From the NCBI GenBank assembly GCA_025345505.1, contig JANVCC010000153.1, forward strand, positions 1 through 64,000: DNA of 64,000 nucleotides, in the 5' to 3' direction. Shown piece by piece: positions 24,954 through 34,952 of this stretch. Numbering within the stretch: position 1 is the stretch's first letter; every line of letters starts with the position of its first letter. The position numbers and the translations under genes were made by a program. The notes below the pieces were generated by a model. That model saw only the letters and a list, made by a program, of their open reading frames with translations. It ran no database searches and was not told where the DNA came from. The stretch is from Todiramphus chloris collaris (taxonomy: Eukaryota > Chordata > Aves > Coraciiformes > Alcedinidae).

Positions 24954-25141
24954 ACTGAGACAGAGGAGTCGAAGCCCTGGATGGGGACTCAGGAATAACT
25001 TGGCCGAGACCTGGGACTGGGGAATAGTGACCTCGGATAGATCATCGGGAATTGGGAGTCGCCTGGACGGGTGAACGACGGCTGGAGCGGCAGGACCAGC
25101 CCGGCGGGGAGGACACTTCCAGACCAGGACCCGCAGGGAGG

Positions 25142-26036
25142 ATGGAAGCCCTTGTGAAGGTCGTATCCCAACTACATAAGCAGTGGGGGATAGATTGTAA
25201 AGTTAAAGACTTTACTCTTGCTATTGCGAGGCTTTTAAAAATCGGGGTCATTGACCAGACAGTGGATATTCTCCACCCTGAGGTGTGGGATAAATGCACC
25301 AAAGCGTTAGCTGAGGAGACTATGTCCTCGGGTTGTGGAAAACATCTTAAATCGTGTGGAAAGTTGTACAGGCCCTGCAGAAAGCCATCAACGAGCAGGA
25401 GACCTGGAAAGCAGCAAAAGATTATCTGTCGGCTACCCCAAAATTGGGAGTCGGGGCAGCCACACAGACTCTGCACCCTCCAGATGATGATAATTATTCA
25501 GAGTCTAAAGATCTGAGGGAGGGCGATACGCCCCCCCAACTTCCAAACCCCGATTCGCCTGCAGAGGGACAAGAACGAGCGGTATCTCTTTGGGAGGAGT
25601 TGGCTGAGGAAGCCAGGGGTGCAGCGGAGAGAGCAGAGTCGGGGGAGGACCGGGAGAGACCCCCCCTATGTACCCCAAGATGGCGCCAACCCCCGAGGGG
25701 AAAGGCAGGGCGAAAATACCTCCGGAGGGAACAGAGAGCAATTGTTAAGACCATATGGTGCAAGTGTGTGTGGAGCGGGAGAGAATGTGAAGGAGAAAGG
25801 TGATAGTGAAAAGCGGAGTGTGAGTGGCACAGAGCCAGGCGGAGTGCGAGCGAAGGGCAGAGAGCCAAGCATCTGAAGCGCAGCTCCCTGAGCAAAAGGC
25901 GGGGCAAGCCAAGGGGGAGGGAATGGCCCACCCACAGGGGTGGAGGGCGGGGCTGGAGCCCAACAAAAGGGTATCGCAGCCCGGAAGTAACCAGCCAGTC
26001 GAGTTCCGGCTCCAAATCAGACACCACCTGGGATGA
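25142..26036 (+). pseudogene. Provirus D gag, matrix and spacer part
   Basis: The ATG at 25142 is chosen because it begins a helical matrix-like protein (MEALVKVVSQLHKQW) whose start resembles alpharetroviral Gag. The frame holds for about 70 codons, then shifts near 25350 into the frame starting VVQALQKAINEQETWKAAK. It shifts again around 25620-25800 in a proline-, arginine- and glycine-rich spacer. A C-rich tract at 25659-25665 (seven C) is one likely slip point, and PPY-like late-domain motifs are readable there. Reading frames then pass into the capsid region. Gag would direct particle assembly at the membrane. This copy cannot make it intact. Confidence 0.8.
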
Positions 26037-27005
26037 GTGGCTCGCGACTTATTCAGACTCAGAGGAGGAGGAAGCAGGGATAGATGTCCCCATCTGCAAT
26101 GCAAGGAACTGCAAGGGGGAAAAATTCCTCTCACGGATTGGAGGAAAATAAAGATTGCATGTGCTGATTGGGCTCCATCAGCCGCATTAACATTCCCGGT
26201 CCGGGTGGCAGACAGGGGACAGAGGGTTCATACACCGATAAACCCTAAAGCGATTGTTAAAGCAATCGCAGACAAGGGGCATAATTCGGCCGTGGTCTCC
26301 ACCCTTACAGATGGTGTTTTTGGGGGAGACGACATGCTCCCATTTGATATAAAACAAACTTGTAGATTGATTTTTGATGGGGCAGGGATGATTGTTTTTA
26401 AACAAGAGTGGGAGGACAACTGTGCGAGGCAACTAGCCAAAGTAACCGGGGCGGACCATCCACTACACAGCTCCAGCCTGCAGATCACCCCCCATGTGCA
26501 AGCCCAGGGCTTGCAGGCCCATGAAGTTCTGACAACCACTCGTGCGGCCAGAGAAGCTATTCGTGTGGCCTCTAGGATTATTGCTAAACCATCGCCTTGG
26601 TCCACAATAAAGCAAAATGAAAGCGAGAGCTTTACACAATTTGTGGATCGTCTCCAGGCAGCGGTTGATTCTTCAGCTCTGCCTGTGGAAGCTGAAGGCC
26701 CGGTAGTGGCAGAATGCCTACGCCAGCAGTGTAATTTGGCAACTAAAGAAATCCTGCGATCGCTGCCAGGGGGGTCAAGCATCGCAGATATGATCAAACA
26801 TGTCACGAATGAAGAACATCTAGCCCCGATTCAGGTGGCTGTCCGCACCACGATAGCCAATGTGATGGCATGTTTTAAATGTGGTCAGGCAGGCCACGTT
26901 GTGGCAAACTGCCCTCAGCTGGGGGACCTGCCAGCAGTGCTCTCCCCGCACCAGAATCGAACTAGAGGACCATGGGGTTTGTGGGAAAAAGGGACATTTT
27001 GCTAA
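26037..27005 (+). pseudogene. Provirus D gag, capsid and first zinc knuckle
   Basis: A 322-codon open stretch, in frame with gag rather than an independent gene (its first ATG is only the first in the open part). Residues about 195-250 contain the capsid major homology region, with QNESESFTQFVDRLQ matching the QxxxExxxxFxxRL pattern. Near residue 283 is a CCHC zinc knuckle, CFKCGQAGHVVANC. The frame then breaks, and the second knuckle lies in another frame. Capsid length and two knuckles fit alpha- and betaretroviruses. Confidence 0.88.
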
Positions 27006-27141
27006 AGAATGCAGAACTAAGATGCAGGGAAACGGGAGGGGGAGAGGGCACCCAGGCTGCACACAGCCTTCTCCCTTTCGGGACATGAGGCGGCCCAACT
27101 ATACCAACCTCAGAGGGGGCGAGGCGTCCACCGAGAGGTGA
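26960..27141 (+). pseudogene. Provirus D second zinc knuckle, shifted frame
   Basis: In a frame shifted relative to the capsid ORF, DHGVCGKKGHFAKECRTK is readable around 26965-27020. It is the second nucleocapsid CCHC knuckle (C-X2-variant-X4-H-X4-C; the second cysteine is G or K here), followed by a basic glycine-rich tail. The frameshift between knuckles is one of several gag lesions. Confidence 0.75.
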
Positions 27142-27229
27142 CCAACTTTATGGTTCAACCAACGGCACAACCAAATCTACCTCTACCTCAGGAACAGCAG
27201 GGACTGCCCCTTGGGGGGGAGGCCCCAGG

Positions 27230-27598
27230 GTGGCCCTGGCAGTAAAGTGTGACAACCCACCAGTAGTATGGGGAACCTGTTCTCTTTATAACATCCCAAA
27301 TAGTATTACTATTAGTGTTCCCTTTTTGATTGACACCGGAACAGATGTTTCAGTTATCCCTGAGGCAAATTGGCCCTGGCCTTGGAAATTGGAAGATGCC
27401 CCCATGGTGGGCGGAGTTGGGGGATCAACCCGAGCTCGGAAGAGTGCTCAATTGGTAGCGATTACACTGCATACAGAGAAGGGGCTGGAGAAAACTATCG
27501 CTCTCTTTCCATATGTTGTGTTTGGGCCAGGAGTCCCACCCTTGCTGGGAAGGGACGCTCTAGCCCTATTAAATGCCAGAGTGACAAATTTACCGTAA
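27230..27598 (+). pseudogene. Provirus D protease
   Basis: A 122-codon open stretch with the aspartic protease active site FLIDTGTDVSVIP near residue 35 and the C-terminal GRDAL block (LLGRDALALL), where retropepsins have G-R-D/N. The pol frame differs from it by two, so protease and polymerase would normally be joined by frameshifting. There is no gag-like continuation in the same frame upstream. Confidence 0.88.
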
Positions 27599-28190
27599 GG
27601 GCCACTGCCATACACCCACTTCCACCAATTAGACTGACATGGAAATCTTCTGACCCAGTGTGGGTCGAGCAGTGGCCCCTGTCAAAGCCTTGAATGGACG
27701 CTCTTCTTGAGCTAGTTGACCGTGAACTACAACGAAGTCACATAGAACCTTCCACTAGTCCGTGGAACACCCCAGTTTTTGTAATACCTAAATGGACTGG
27801 TGAAGGGTTTTGTCTTCTCCATGACCTGCGTGAGGTAAATAAAAGAATTCAACCAATGGGTCCTGCCCAAACGCTGTTGCCTATGAACTCTGTGATACCA
27901 GAAGGGCAACCTTGTGCTGTTCTTAATATTAAAGACTGTTTCTTTTCGATACCCCTGCATGAGGAGGACAAAGAGCGGTTTGCCTTTTCCGTTGTGTTCC
28001 CAAACAGCCAACGACCCAACCTACGCTTCCAGTGGAAAGTGCTACCTCAAGGAATGATCAACTTGCCTACCATCTTCCAGATCACAGTGGATTGGGCGTT
28101 GGCACCGGTTCGACGCAGCGACCCGACTGCGACTATTATCCAGTACATGGATGATATTTTAATCACCGCGCCATCGGAAAGTCGGGTGGA
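27580..28190 (+). pseudogene. Provirus D reverse transcriptase, fingers and palm
   Basis: The pol frame is open from about 27580, with one stop (TGA at 27691) just before an internal ATG at 27694. RT landmarks: STSPWNTPVFVIPKW, LHDLREVNKRIQ, LNIKDCFFSIPLH (first catalytic Asp), LPQGMINLPTIFQ, and the catalytic IQYMDDILI near 28138-28164. The YMDD box itself is intact. At 28190 the coding sequence is split by a solo LTR and continues at 28549. Confidence 0.9.
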
Positions 28191-28542
28191 TGTCACTGTT
28201 TATGCCCGGAGCGGAGAGATGCAGCAACATATAAATTCAGCAAGAGCAGGCAAAGGAAGCAACTTTATTAATTTACAACCCCATTTTTTATACCCTAGCC
28301 CCATAGGGCGATTGGTCAGTGATCACCCATCTCCTAGGGTGATTGGTTAAAGTCCTACAGCACCTATTTCAAAATATTTTTACAATGTACCATGAACAGA
28401 AGTTATCAAAACACCATGTGTTAGTCTAGTTTACAAAACCGTCCTACTGTTTCTCATAACATGTGTGAGAAAGGCAGGATTCTCACCGAATATTGTGAGA
28501 ACCTAGGAAAATTCCTCTGCTAGCAGCTTTTCAGCATCCACA
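28191..28542 (-). mobile_element. Solo LTR inside provirus D's reverse transcriptase
   Basis: A 352-bp insertion with TG...CA ends (plus strand TGTCACTG to ATCCACA). GGTGGA lies on both sides (28185-28190 and 28543-28548), a 6-bp target duplication. Minus orientation is indicated by AATAAA (complement of 28264-28269) and a TATAAAAA box just upstream of it (near 28284-28292). Insert plus duplication is 358 bp, which explains the one-base frame offset between the two RT parts. It is the innermost and youngest insertion of the nest. Confidence 0.9.
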
Positions 28543-28548
28543 GGTGGA

Positions 28549-29196
28549 CCAGCTAGTGTCAACAGTCTCGGAAATGCTGGAAACAAATGGGTTTGAAATC
28601 GCGAGCGCAAAAATTAAAAGAGGGTCATGTGTAAGTTTCCTGGGAGTGGGAATCACGAATTCCTATGTAACACCCCCCCAAATTAAAATCCGTCAGAACA
28701 TCAAAACGCTCCATGATATGCAACAATAAGTGGGGTCTTTGCAATGGCTCCGCAATATTGTCCTGATCCCTCCTGAAATTATGGCCCCCTATATGATCTT
28801 CTAAAGGGAAAGAACCCATGGGAACAAAAAACTTTGACAACAGAAGCAATGACCTCTCTTGACTTTATCGAGCAACAGGTATCGTCAAATACACTTGCCA
28901 GGTGGGACCCAAATGTACCACTCAACCTGTATGTACATTTCACAAAAGGGGGTGGAGTTGGGGCATTGGCCCAGGGCCCCCCTGAAAAAGCACAGCCTAT
29001 ACAATGGATAGTCCTGGGAAAACTGTCACGTGCATTCTCTCCAGGAGTTGAGTGCCTTGGTAACCTTATCATGAAAGGCAGAAAACTTTCCCTAAGGCAC
29101 CTAGGCATCGAACCTGCCAAGATATACCTATATACCTTCCCTTCCGCAAACAGCTTCCAATGCAATCGGTGGCAATGTCAGAGCATCTGGCTATAG
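28549..29196 (+). pseudogene. Provirus D reverse transcriptase thumb and connection
   Basis: RT continues after the inserted LTR with QLVSTVSEMLETNGFEI and the SCVSFLGVGI block (the usual FLG motif of the RT thumb). A stop occurs at 28727. From 28834 another frame gives the connection domain (SNTLARWDPNVPLNLYVHFT), up to 29196, overlapping the next frame. At least two frameshifts are present. Confidence 0.85.
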
Positions 29197-30578
29197 CCCT
29201 TGTCGAATTTGGTGGAGAAGTTCGGCATGCTGCAAAGCCCCCATGGACTCAAATGCTGGCAATTGTCGACATTGACCTTCCACGGAAGGTCATGGACCGA
29301 CCCCAAAAGGGACCAACAGTTTTCACAGATGCATCCTCAACAACTTCAACCACGGCAGCAGTATCGCAATCAGGAGGAGAATGGCACTGCATCAAAATGA
29401 CCGATTGCGCGCTTTCAGTCCAGCAACTAGAAGTGATGGCTGTAGTACTAGCATGTGGACTATTCCCAATGGAACATCTCAACATAGTCACCGACTCAAT
29501 GTTCGTAGCCAAGCTTTGCTTAGCCATGTCAGGACCCAGTGTGTCAACATCCACAGCAGCTCAAATGCTAGAAGAAGCACTTTCTTCCCAAAAAGGTACC
29601 ATATCAGTCATCCACGTCAACAGCCACGACCCAATCAAAGGATTTTTCCAAACCGGTAACGACAAAGCAGATGCCGCTGCGAAAGAACTGTGGACACTGA
29701 GAGACGCCCGTCAGCTACACGAGTCTCTCCACATCGGAGCTAAAGCGCTAGCTAAGAGATGCGAGATTTCGGTTGCTGGCGCAAAGCGCATAGTAGCTAC
29801 GTGTCCTCACTGCCAAAAAGCGCCACTGTGGTCCAGTGGAGTCAATCCCAGAGGTCTTAAAGCCTCTGAGGTGTGGCAGACAGATTTTACTCTCTGTCAG
29901 TTGCTGAAACACCAACCGTGGCTAGCAGTAACGGTAGACACATACAGGGGGGTGATTGTAGCCACACAACATCTTGGGACAGACTCCAAAGCAACCATCC
30001 AACATTGGTTGACAGCCATGGCGTGGCTCGGCATCCCTAATCAGATCAAAACAGATAATGGCCCAAATTTCGTTTCTAGAACAGCTCAGGCATTTGCCTC
30101 AAAATGGGGTATCACTCTAACACACGGGATCCTGTACAATAGCACAGGGCAAGCCAGAGTTGAAAGAGCGAACCAAACTTTGAAATCTAAATTAGAGGTA
30201 TTAGCAAAAGCAGAAGGTTTTACTAATGCCATTCCCTCAAAAGACCAAGCGCGCCTGTTAGCAACCGCTCTGTTAGCACTAAACCAATTCCCCAGGGGAA
30301 AAGAGGCAAATAGTCCTGCCCAAAAACATTGGGCCACTCGAGCGCTAGAAGAAGGCCCATTAGTCATGATCAGAAATGAGCTGGGAGAATGGGAACAAGG
30401 ATGGAGGCTAGTCCTGACAGGGCGAGGGTATGCTGCAGTTAGAAAAGACGACAGAGTCAGGTGGTGCCCGCTTAAGTCTATTAAACCAGATCTTAGGGAT
30501 AAAATTGATGAGAACAGTGAGACTAATGAAAACTGTGAGTTTTTGTTCACAGGACCGGATCATCGGGCACCCCCGTAA
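29160..30578 (+). pseudogene. Provirus D RNase H and integrase (472 open codons)
   Basis: The longest open frame of the window, the 3' part of pol. RNase H residues are visible at FTDASST (Asp), SVQQLEVMAV (Glu) and NIVTDSMF (Asp), and GNDKADAAAKEL gives the last Asp. Integrase follows: H and H in the LHESLH/HIGAK area, CPHC, the catalytic D of WQTDFT, the D of IKTDNGPNF and the E of ARVERANQT (D,D35E). After that comes the C-terminal domain with DRVRWCPLK. The first ATG is only incidental, because the natural protein would be a Gag-Pol fusion. No stop is present over 1.4 kb although neighbouring pol is broken. Confidence 0.9.
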
Positions 30579-31287
30579 CCCGTATACCGCGGTGGCAAGA
30601 GAAATTGACAAGCCGGCAAGCGTCCCGTCCGAGCCTGGGAGCTCCTCACCGTCGGAAACCAAACAATGGCAAAGTAGATTGCAACACCTTTGCATGATTC
30701 TGATTTTAGAGTTTGCTGCTGCAGGACAGGTAAAGTCGGCTCACCCTCATCACCGGCCATTCAAATGGTCCCTCATTCAATATGAGAATCACCGAGTTAT
30801 CTCAACCATAATAACGCCCGGTGCGCCAAGTTTTACTGCCTCTTTGTGCGAACTTATCCCAAGAGACATATGTCTATGGCAATATCTAGGATTTTACATG
30901 TGTCCCAGCTCGAATCCTGGGAAGGGGTATTGCAACTCCCCTGGCCAGTACTTTTGCAGCTATTGGGGATGTGAGACCGTAGCCCCTCTTTGGATACCGG
31001 ATAATGGTAGAGACAAATACCTAAAAGTTCAGTGGGGTCCATATGGGTGCACGGCAATGCCGCAAAGATGGCGAGAAATGGAAAATTGTCGGTACCTCTT
31101 CTTAAATGTTACCAAACCCCATGATGACAGCTGGTTACTTGGAAAGATATGGGGAATAAGGTTGTATGAAGCAGGGAAAGACAGGGGTGGCTTGTTTCTC
31201 ATTAAAAAAGAGATTGTCCCAAACGACCAATTATCAGCAGAATTGGCTAATGACGTGGTCTGGACTATTCCAATCAAGACTACGTGA
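30540..31287 (+). pseudogene. Provirus D env, surface subunit N-terminal part
   Basis: The env frame overlaps the end of integrase. A signal-peptide-like stretch (LCMILILEFAAAG) lies near 30690-30730. It is followed by a cysteine-rich surface domain (WQYLGFYMCPSSNPGKG, SYWGCETVAPLW, CRYLFLNVT) with an N-glycosylation site. The frame closes at 31287, and env continues two bases out of frame. The start codon cannot be fixed from sequence alone. Confidence 0.8.
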
Positions 31288-31901
31288 CTAAAAAGACCGA
31301 CAACCAGAAAATAACAAAAAACCATGTCACCACACCCGTAACAACACGCACGACCACCACACCTGCAGTGACATCGTCTACACTGACAGGTGCCACCAAA
31401 ACCTCCTACGGAAATCCTCTCTGGAAAATGATGCAAACCAGCTATCAAGTATTGAACAAAACCAACCCAAACCTTACAGACCATTGCTGGCTGTGCTACG
31501 GAATAAAACCACCCTTTTATGAGGCTGTAGGAGTAAGTGACATACCCATACAGGCAAATGGTACAAATCCAACTCAGTGCATATGGGACGCAGAAAAGCG
31601 AAGTATCACACTGACACAGGTGGTAGGAAAAGGCATATGTGTAGGCAAAATCCCAAATCACAAGGAACAACTGTGTGCTAGTAAGATACCATACAAAACC
31701 CCTGCAAAATGGTTAATACCAGCCAAAAATGCCAAGTGGGTTTGTTCTACTATCGGAGTTACACCTTGCTTGGCATTGGAAGAATTGGATGAATCCTCAG
31801 AATATTGTGTCCAGGTGTCTGTAGTCCCTAAAATCTTTTATCATTCCGAAGAATTTGCCTATGACTCACATATTACCCCAGAATATCATCTGTCAAAATG
31901 A
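31284..31901 (+). pseudogene. Provirus D env, surface subunit C-terminal part
   Basis: 205 open codons after a frameshift at about 31285. A threonine-rich linker (VTTPVTTRTTTTPAVTSST) is followed by HCWLCYG, a CXXC motif of the kind that in gammaretroviral Env isomerises the SU-TM disulfide, then further paired cysteines and N-X-T sites. A TGA stop at 31899-31901 lies where the SU/TM cleavage site should be. The transmembrane subunit follows in the same frame. Confidence 0.85.
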
Positions 31902-32460
31902 GAACCCTTTACAGCATTAACGGTAGCTATGCTAATGATCATAGTCGGTACGGGAGTAGGCACAGGAGTAGCATCCCTAGTGCAGCAGAGTAAAGAATTT
32001 AGCGCCTTGAGGGTGGCAGTGGACGAGGACCTGGCTAGGATTGAACAATCAATAACCGCATTAGAACAATCAGTCAGATCATTATCTGAAGTACTGTTAC
32101 AAAATCGAAGAGGATTAGACCTGATGTTCTTACAGCAAGGGGGAGTGTGTGCTGCACTAAGAGAAGAGTGCTGTGTGTATGTGGACCACACCGGAATAGT
32201 GAGAAGACACTATGGCCAAACTGCGAGAGGGATTGGAAAAGCGAAAAAGGGAACGAGAGGCACAACAAAGTTGGTACGAATCATTGTTCAACCATCCACC
32301 GTGGCTAAGCACTCTGATATCTACTCTGATGGGACCAATCATAATGATCATGATGGCACTGATCTTCGGACCCTGTACTCTGAACAAACTCGTGTCGTTT
32401 GTCAGAAGCCGGCTTGAAAAGGTCAACATCATGCTGGTAGAGCACCGGCAGCTGCTCTAA
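31902..32460 (+). pseudogene. Provirus D env, transmembrane subunit
   Basis: Immediately after the stop the frame encodes a hydrophobic fusion-peptide-like stretch (AMLMIIVGTGVGTGVASL) and a heptad region. Then come LQNRRGLDLMFLQQGG with the CX6CC motif (C-AALREE-CC, near 32147-32173), and a frameshift near 32210. The next frame supplies the membrane span (STLISTLMGPIIMIMMALIF) and a short cytoplasmic tail ending at 32460. The gamma-type TM layout contrasts with the class II polymerase. Confidence 0.87.
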
Positions 32461-32790
32461 GAATGTACTTACTCAGTATTACCCCTAGTTACCCCAGATT
32501 TCACCTTGTCACCCCCTAGCAACTACCTGTTTAGAGTGCCTTACACTCTCTATTAGAGATCATGATGTAGTTTTTAACATTTCTACATTTTAGCTGATTT
32601 AATACCCCCAAAGCTTGCTTGCCTGCTGTGCCTTATGTTTTTCATTCAAGTTTGTAATATGTATATTTCTGGAACTTACAAATAGAATATAGAATAAATA
32701 ATATAGAAAATAGAATATAGAATAAGTATAGAATAAGACCTAGGATTAAGAATTTAGGATTTTTATATTTTAGCTAAATTAGTTATGCAT

Positions 32791-32804
32791 AGGGAGGGGA
32801 GAAA
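32791..32804 (+). promoter_or_regulatory. Provirus D polypurine tract
   Basis: AGGGAGGGGAGAAA directly precedes the 3' LTR (TGTGGGAGTC at 32805), the expected plus-strand primer. The 330 bp between the env stop and this tract are AU-rich non-coding sequence with repeated AATATAGAATA units (about 32680-32730). Confidence 0.9.
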
Positions 32805-33070
32805 TGTGGGAGTCAAGGTCTGGCGGCTGGAAGATATCGCACTGTACGGAAAGATAGTGCCCCTCTCCTAATAGCCAATCGCACCTGGCTAGTGTTGTAA
32901 GCAGACGGAAATGACATCGTAAACTTAGGGCTATATAACGCTGTGTTGCGTACTAATAAATGCCATCTGCTATCCACCACACTGGTGTCTGTGAGCTGAT
33001 AGACTGAGCGGCCTGGGGTTGGCCGTCGTGTCGTTCCTGAACCAGGTCGCCAAGCCTCCCAGAGGCAAAA
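32805..33070 (+). repeat. Provirus D 3' LTR
   Basis: 266 bp matching the 5' LTR with about 15 differences. It ends AGAGGCAAAA, where the 5' copy has AGAGGCAACA, and then the GTTGTT duplication returns to gag of provirus B. Confidence 0.92.
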
Positions 33071-33076
33071 GTTGTT

Positions 33077-34010
33077 ACTAAAGAGGTTCCGTATACAGTG
33101 ACTGAGTTAGCAAAATTGAAGAAGGATTTTGCAAGGACTTCAAAGGAATCTGAAACAGAGTATGTCTGGAGAGTGTTGTTGTCAGGGGGAGAGGGAATCT
33201 TGTTGTCAGAGAAGGAAGCAGAAGGATATTGGGGACCGGGTGTGTTTCTAACTGCTGGCAATCATCGTGCCCCCGCAGAGGGCAGCGTAATGGGCTGGGG
33301 GACTGAACCCTTTGGAGAGGGGAGACCCCCTGGCTATAACAGGTACTGTGGATCAACTGGCAGAAAGTGTGCAAAAGGCAGCTTGTTTGCAGATGATGTA
33401 CGAGAAGGAGCTTAAACCTAACCAGGGATCCCCAATGATGTTTCCTGTGGACCCTGAACGGATGACCCCCCCCTAATCCGAGGACTCCCTGATTCTCTAA
33501 AACCCATTGCAATCCAGATACAGGGGAATATACAAAATACCCCTGTAGCAGACAGAATTACAGTCACTTTAGAAGGAACAGTAAGTCCTGATCACTGGAG
33601 GTCAGGCAGGAAACTGGTCGAGGGGGGAAGTAGCCCAAGAGCTGATAAACTTTGGGAGGAATTATGGTCCTGTGGGTGGATGCTGGCAGAGACCCGAAAC
33701 CAGGGCTGTACGGGCAGCAGGAAAAGGTGATGAATGGTCTGCACCGATCAAAAGGAGTCAGGATCTGAAACTAATCTGTCGTAATGATCCTGCCAGAGGG
33801 ACTCTCCTAAGTCACCAAGGATGGTGGCATCTGGGATTCCAGAGGGGTATTCCCCGAGATCTAATGGATGGACTTCCAACCCAGAAACTGGAAAAACTTG
33901 TGCAAAGATGGTTGGAGCGAGAAGTTAATTTTGAACCAGCTGCTAGTGCCCTACCCTTGATAGACCTCTGGGGAAAAGCAGCAGATAAGAAGGTGTTGGG
34001 AAACTAGACC
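33077..34010 (+). pseudogene. Provirus B gag, capsid part (after D)
   Basis: Gag of B resumes with YTVTELAKLKKDFARTSKES and ETEYVWRVLLSGGEG, a capsid-like helical region. It shifts frame near 33345 and again near 33670, then ends with DGLPTQKLEKLVQRWLERE and LIDLWGKAADKK before protease. No CCHC zinc knuckle can be found in any frame between the capsid and the protease, which is unusual for a class I element unless it was lost. A run of seven C at 33468-33474 marks one lesion. Confidence 0.7.
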
Positions 34011-34022
34011 CTCAGAGGTGAG

Positions 34023-34952
34023 GTGGGGAACAGAGGATGGATATTTATAAAACAACTCACCTTAAATGGGAGAGGGGATTTATTGATTACAGTGGCTGTA
34101 GGACCACGGAAAAAAACAGTAACCTTTTTAATTGATACAGGGGCACAAATTACTGCACTAATGCAGGCTGAGGCAGAGCAGTGTGGAATTTCGGTTTCAC
34201 CTAAAAATCTAACTATCTTAAATGCATTGGGAAAAACTCAATCGGTACCTTTAGCCCTGGTAACATTATGGTTGCCTGGGGAAGAAGACCCAGTTAACAC
34301 CAAGGCTGCAGTGGGTCCTTTCCCTACAAATCTTTTGGGCATAGATGTATTGAAGGGCAGACAGTGGCATGATACACAGGGAAATTTCTGGCGCTTTGGC
34401 ACTCCCCAGATCAGGAATTTAACTGGAATGCCCTGGACAGAAGAGCTCCTGCTGCAAACTTCACCTGCCCTTCCCCCATCTAAGATTACTAATGTGAAAC
34501 CATACCCACTGCCATTAGGTGCCCGAGAAGGAATAGCCCCTGTAACTGAGGACCTTAAACAACGAGAAATCTTAATATTCACCCACTCTCTGTACAATTC
34601 CCCAGAGTGACCAGTACGGAAACCAAACGGGAAGTGGAGGCTAACCATAGATTACTGCCGACTCGATGCTAATACTGGTCCCTTGACAGCGGCGGTGCCT
34701 AATTTATCTGAGCTGATTTCACTTATTCAGGAACAAGCTCATATGGTGATGGCCACAAATGATGTGAAAGATATGTTTTTCATGGTTCCACTGCAGGAGG
34801 CAGACCGTGATCGTTTTGCCTTCACATGGGAGGGACAGCAGTATACCTTCACTCGCCTCCCTCAAGGCTATAAACATTCTCCTACCTTAGCACATCATGC
34901 TTTGTCACAAGAATTAGCCCTAATTCCCCTGGAACCAGGAGTTAAAGTTTGA
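34023..34952 (+). pseudogene. Provirus B protease and start of reverse transcriptase
   Basis: One frame runs through protease into RT with a single TGA stop at 34608. The protease active site TFLIDTGAQITAL is near residue 36 and the GIDVLKGR block further on. RT motifs follow: RKPNGKWRLTIDYCRLD, ATNDVKDMFFMVPL (first catalytic Asp) and FTRLPQGYKHSPT. The frame closes at 34952 exactly at the position of the second catalytic box, where only a damaged version of YxDD can be read. RT is therefore both interrupted and catalytically damaged. Confidence 0.87.

Larger units (their letters stand above)
24668..33070 (+). mobile_element. Provirus D: class II (alpha/beta-like) ERV inserted in B's gag
   Basis: The layout is complete: LTR, primer site, gag, pro, pol, env, polypurine tract, LTR (8.4 kb including a 352-bp inserted solo LTR). 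GTTGTT occurs before (24662-24667) and after (33071-33076), a 6-bp duplication as expected for alpha- and betaretrovirus-like elements. The LTRs are short (266 bp) and differ at about 15 positions (about 5.6 percent). Two zinc knuckles, an alpha-like matrix start and a YMDD polymerase support class II. The env has CXXC and CX6CC motifs. All genes contain frameshifts or stops. Confidence 0.93.

Noticed and set aside
25494..26134. Minus-strand Pro/Leu/Ser-rich frames up to 177 codons
   Set aside because: They are the reverse of the GC-rich gag spacer of provirus D and have low-complexity composition.
28191..28542. Open reading through the segment after YMDD as an unusual RT extension
   Set aside because: The segment has LTR ends, its own polyadenylation signal on the other strand and a 6-bp duplication, so it is an insertion.
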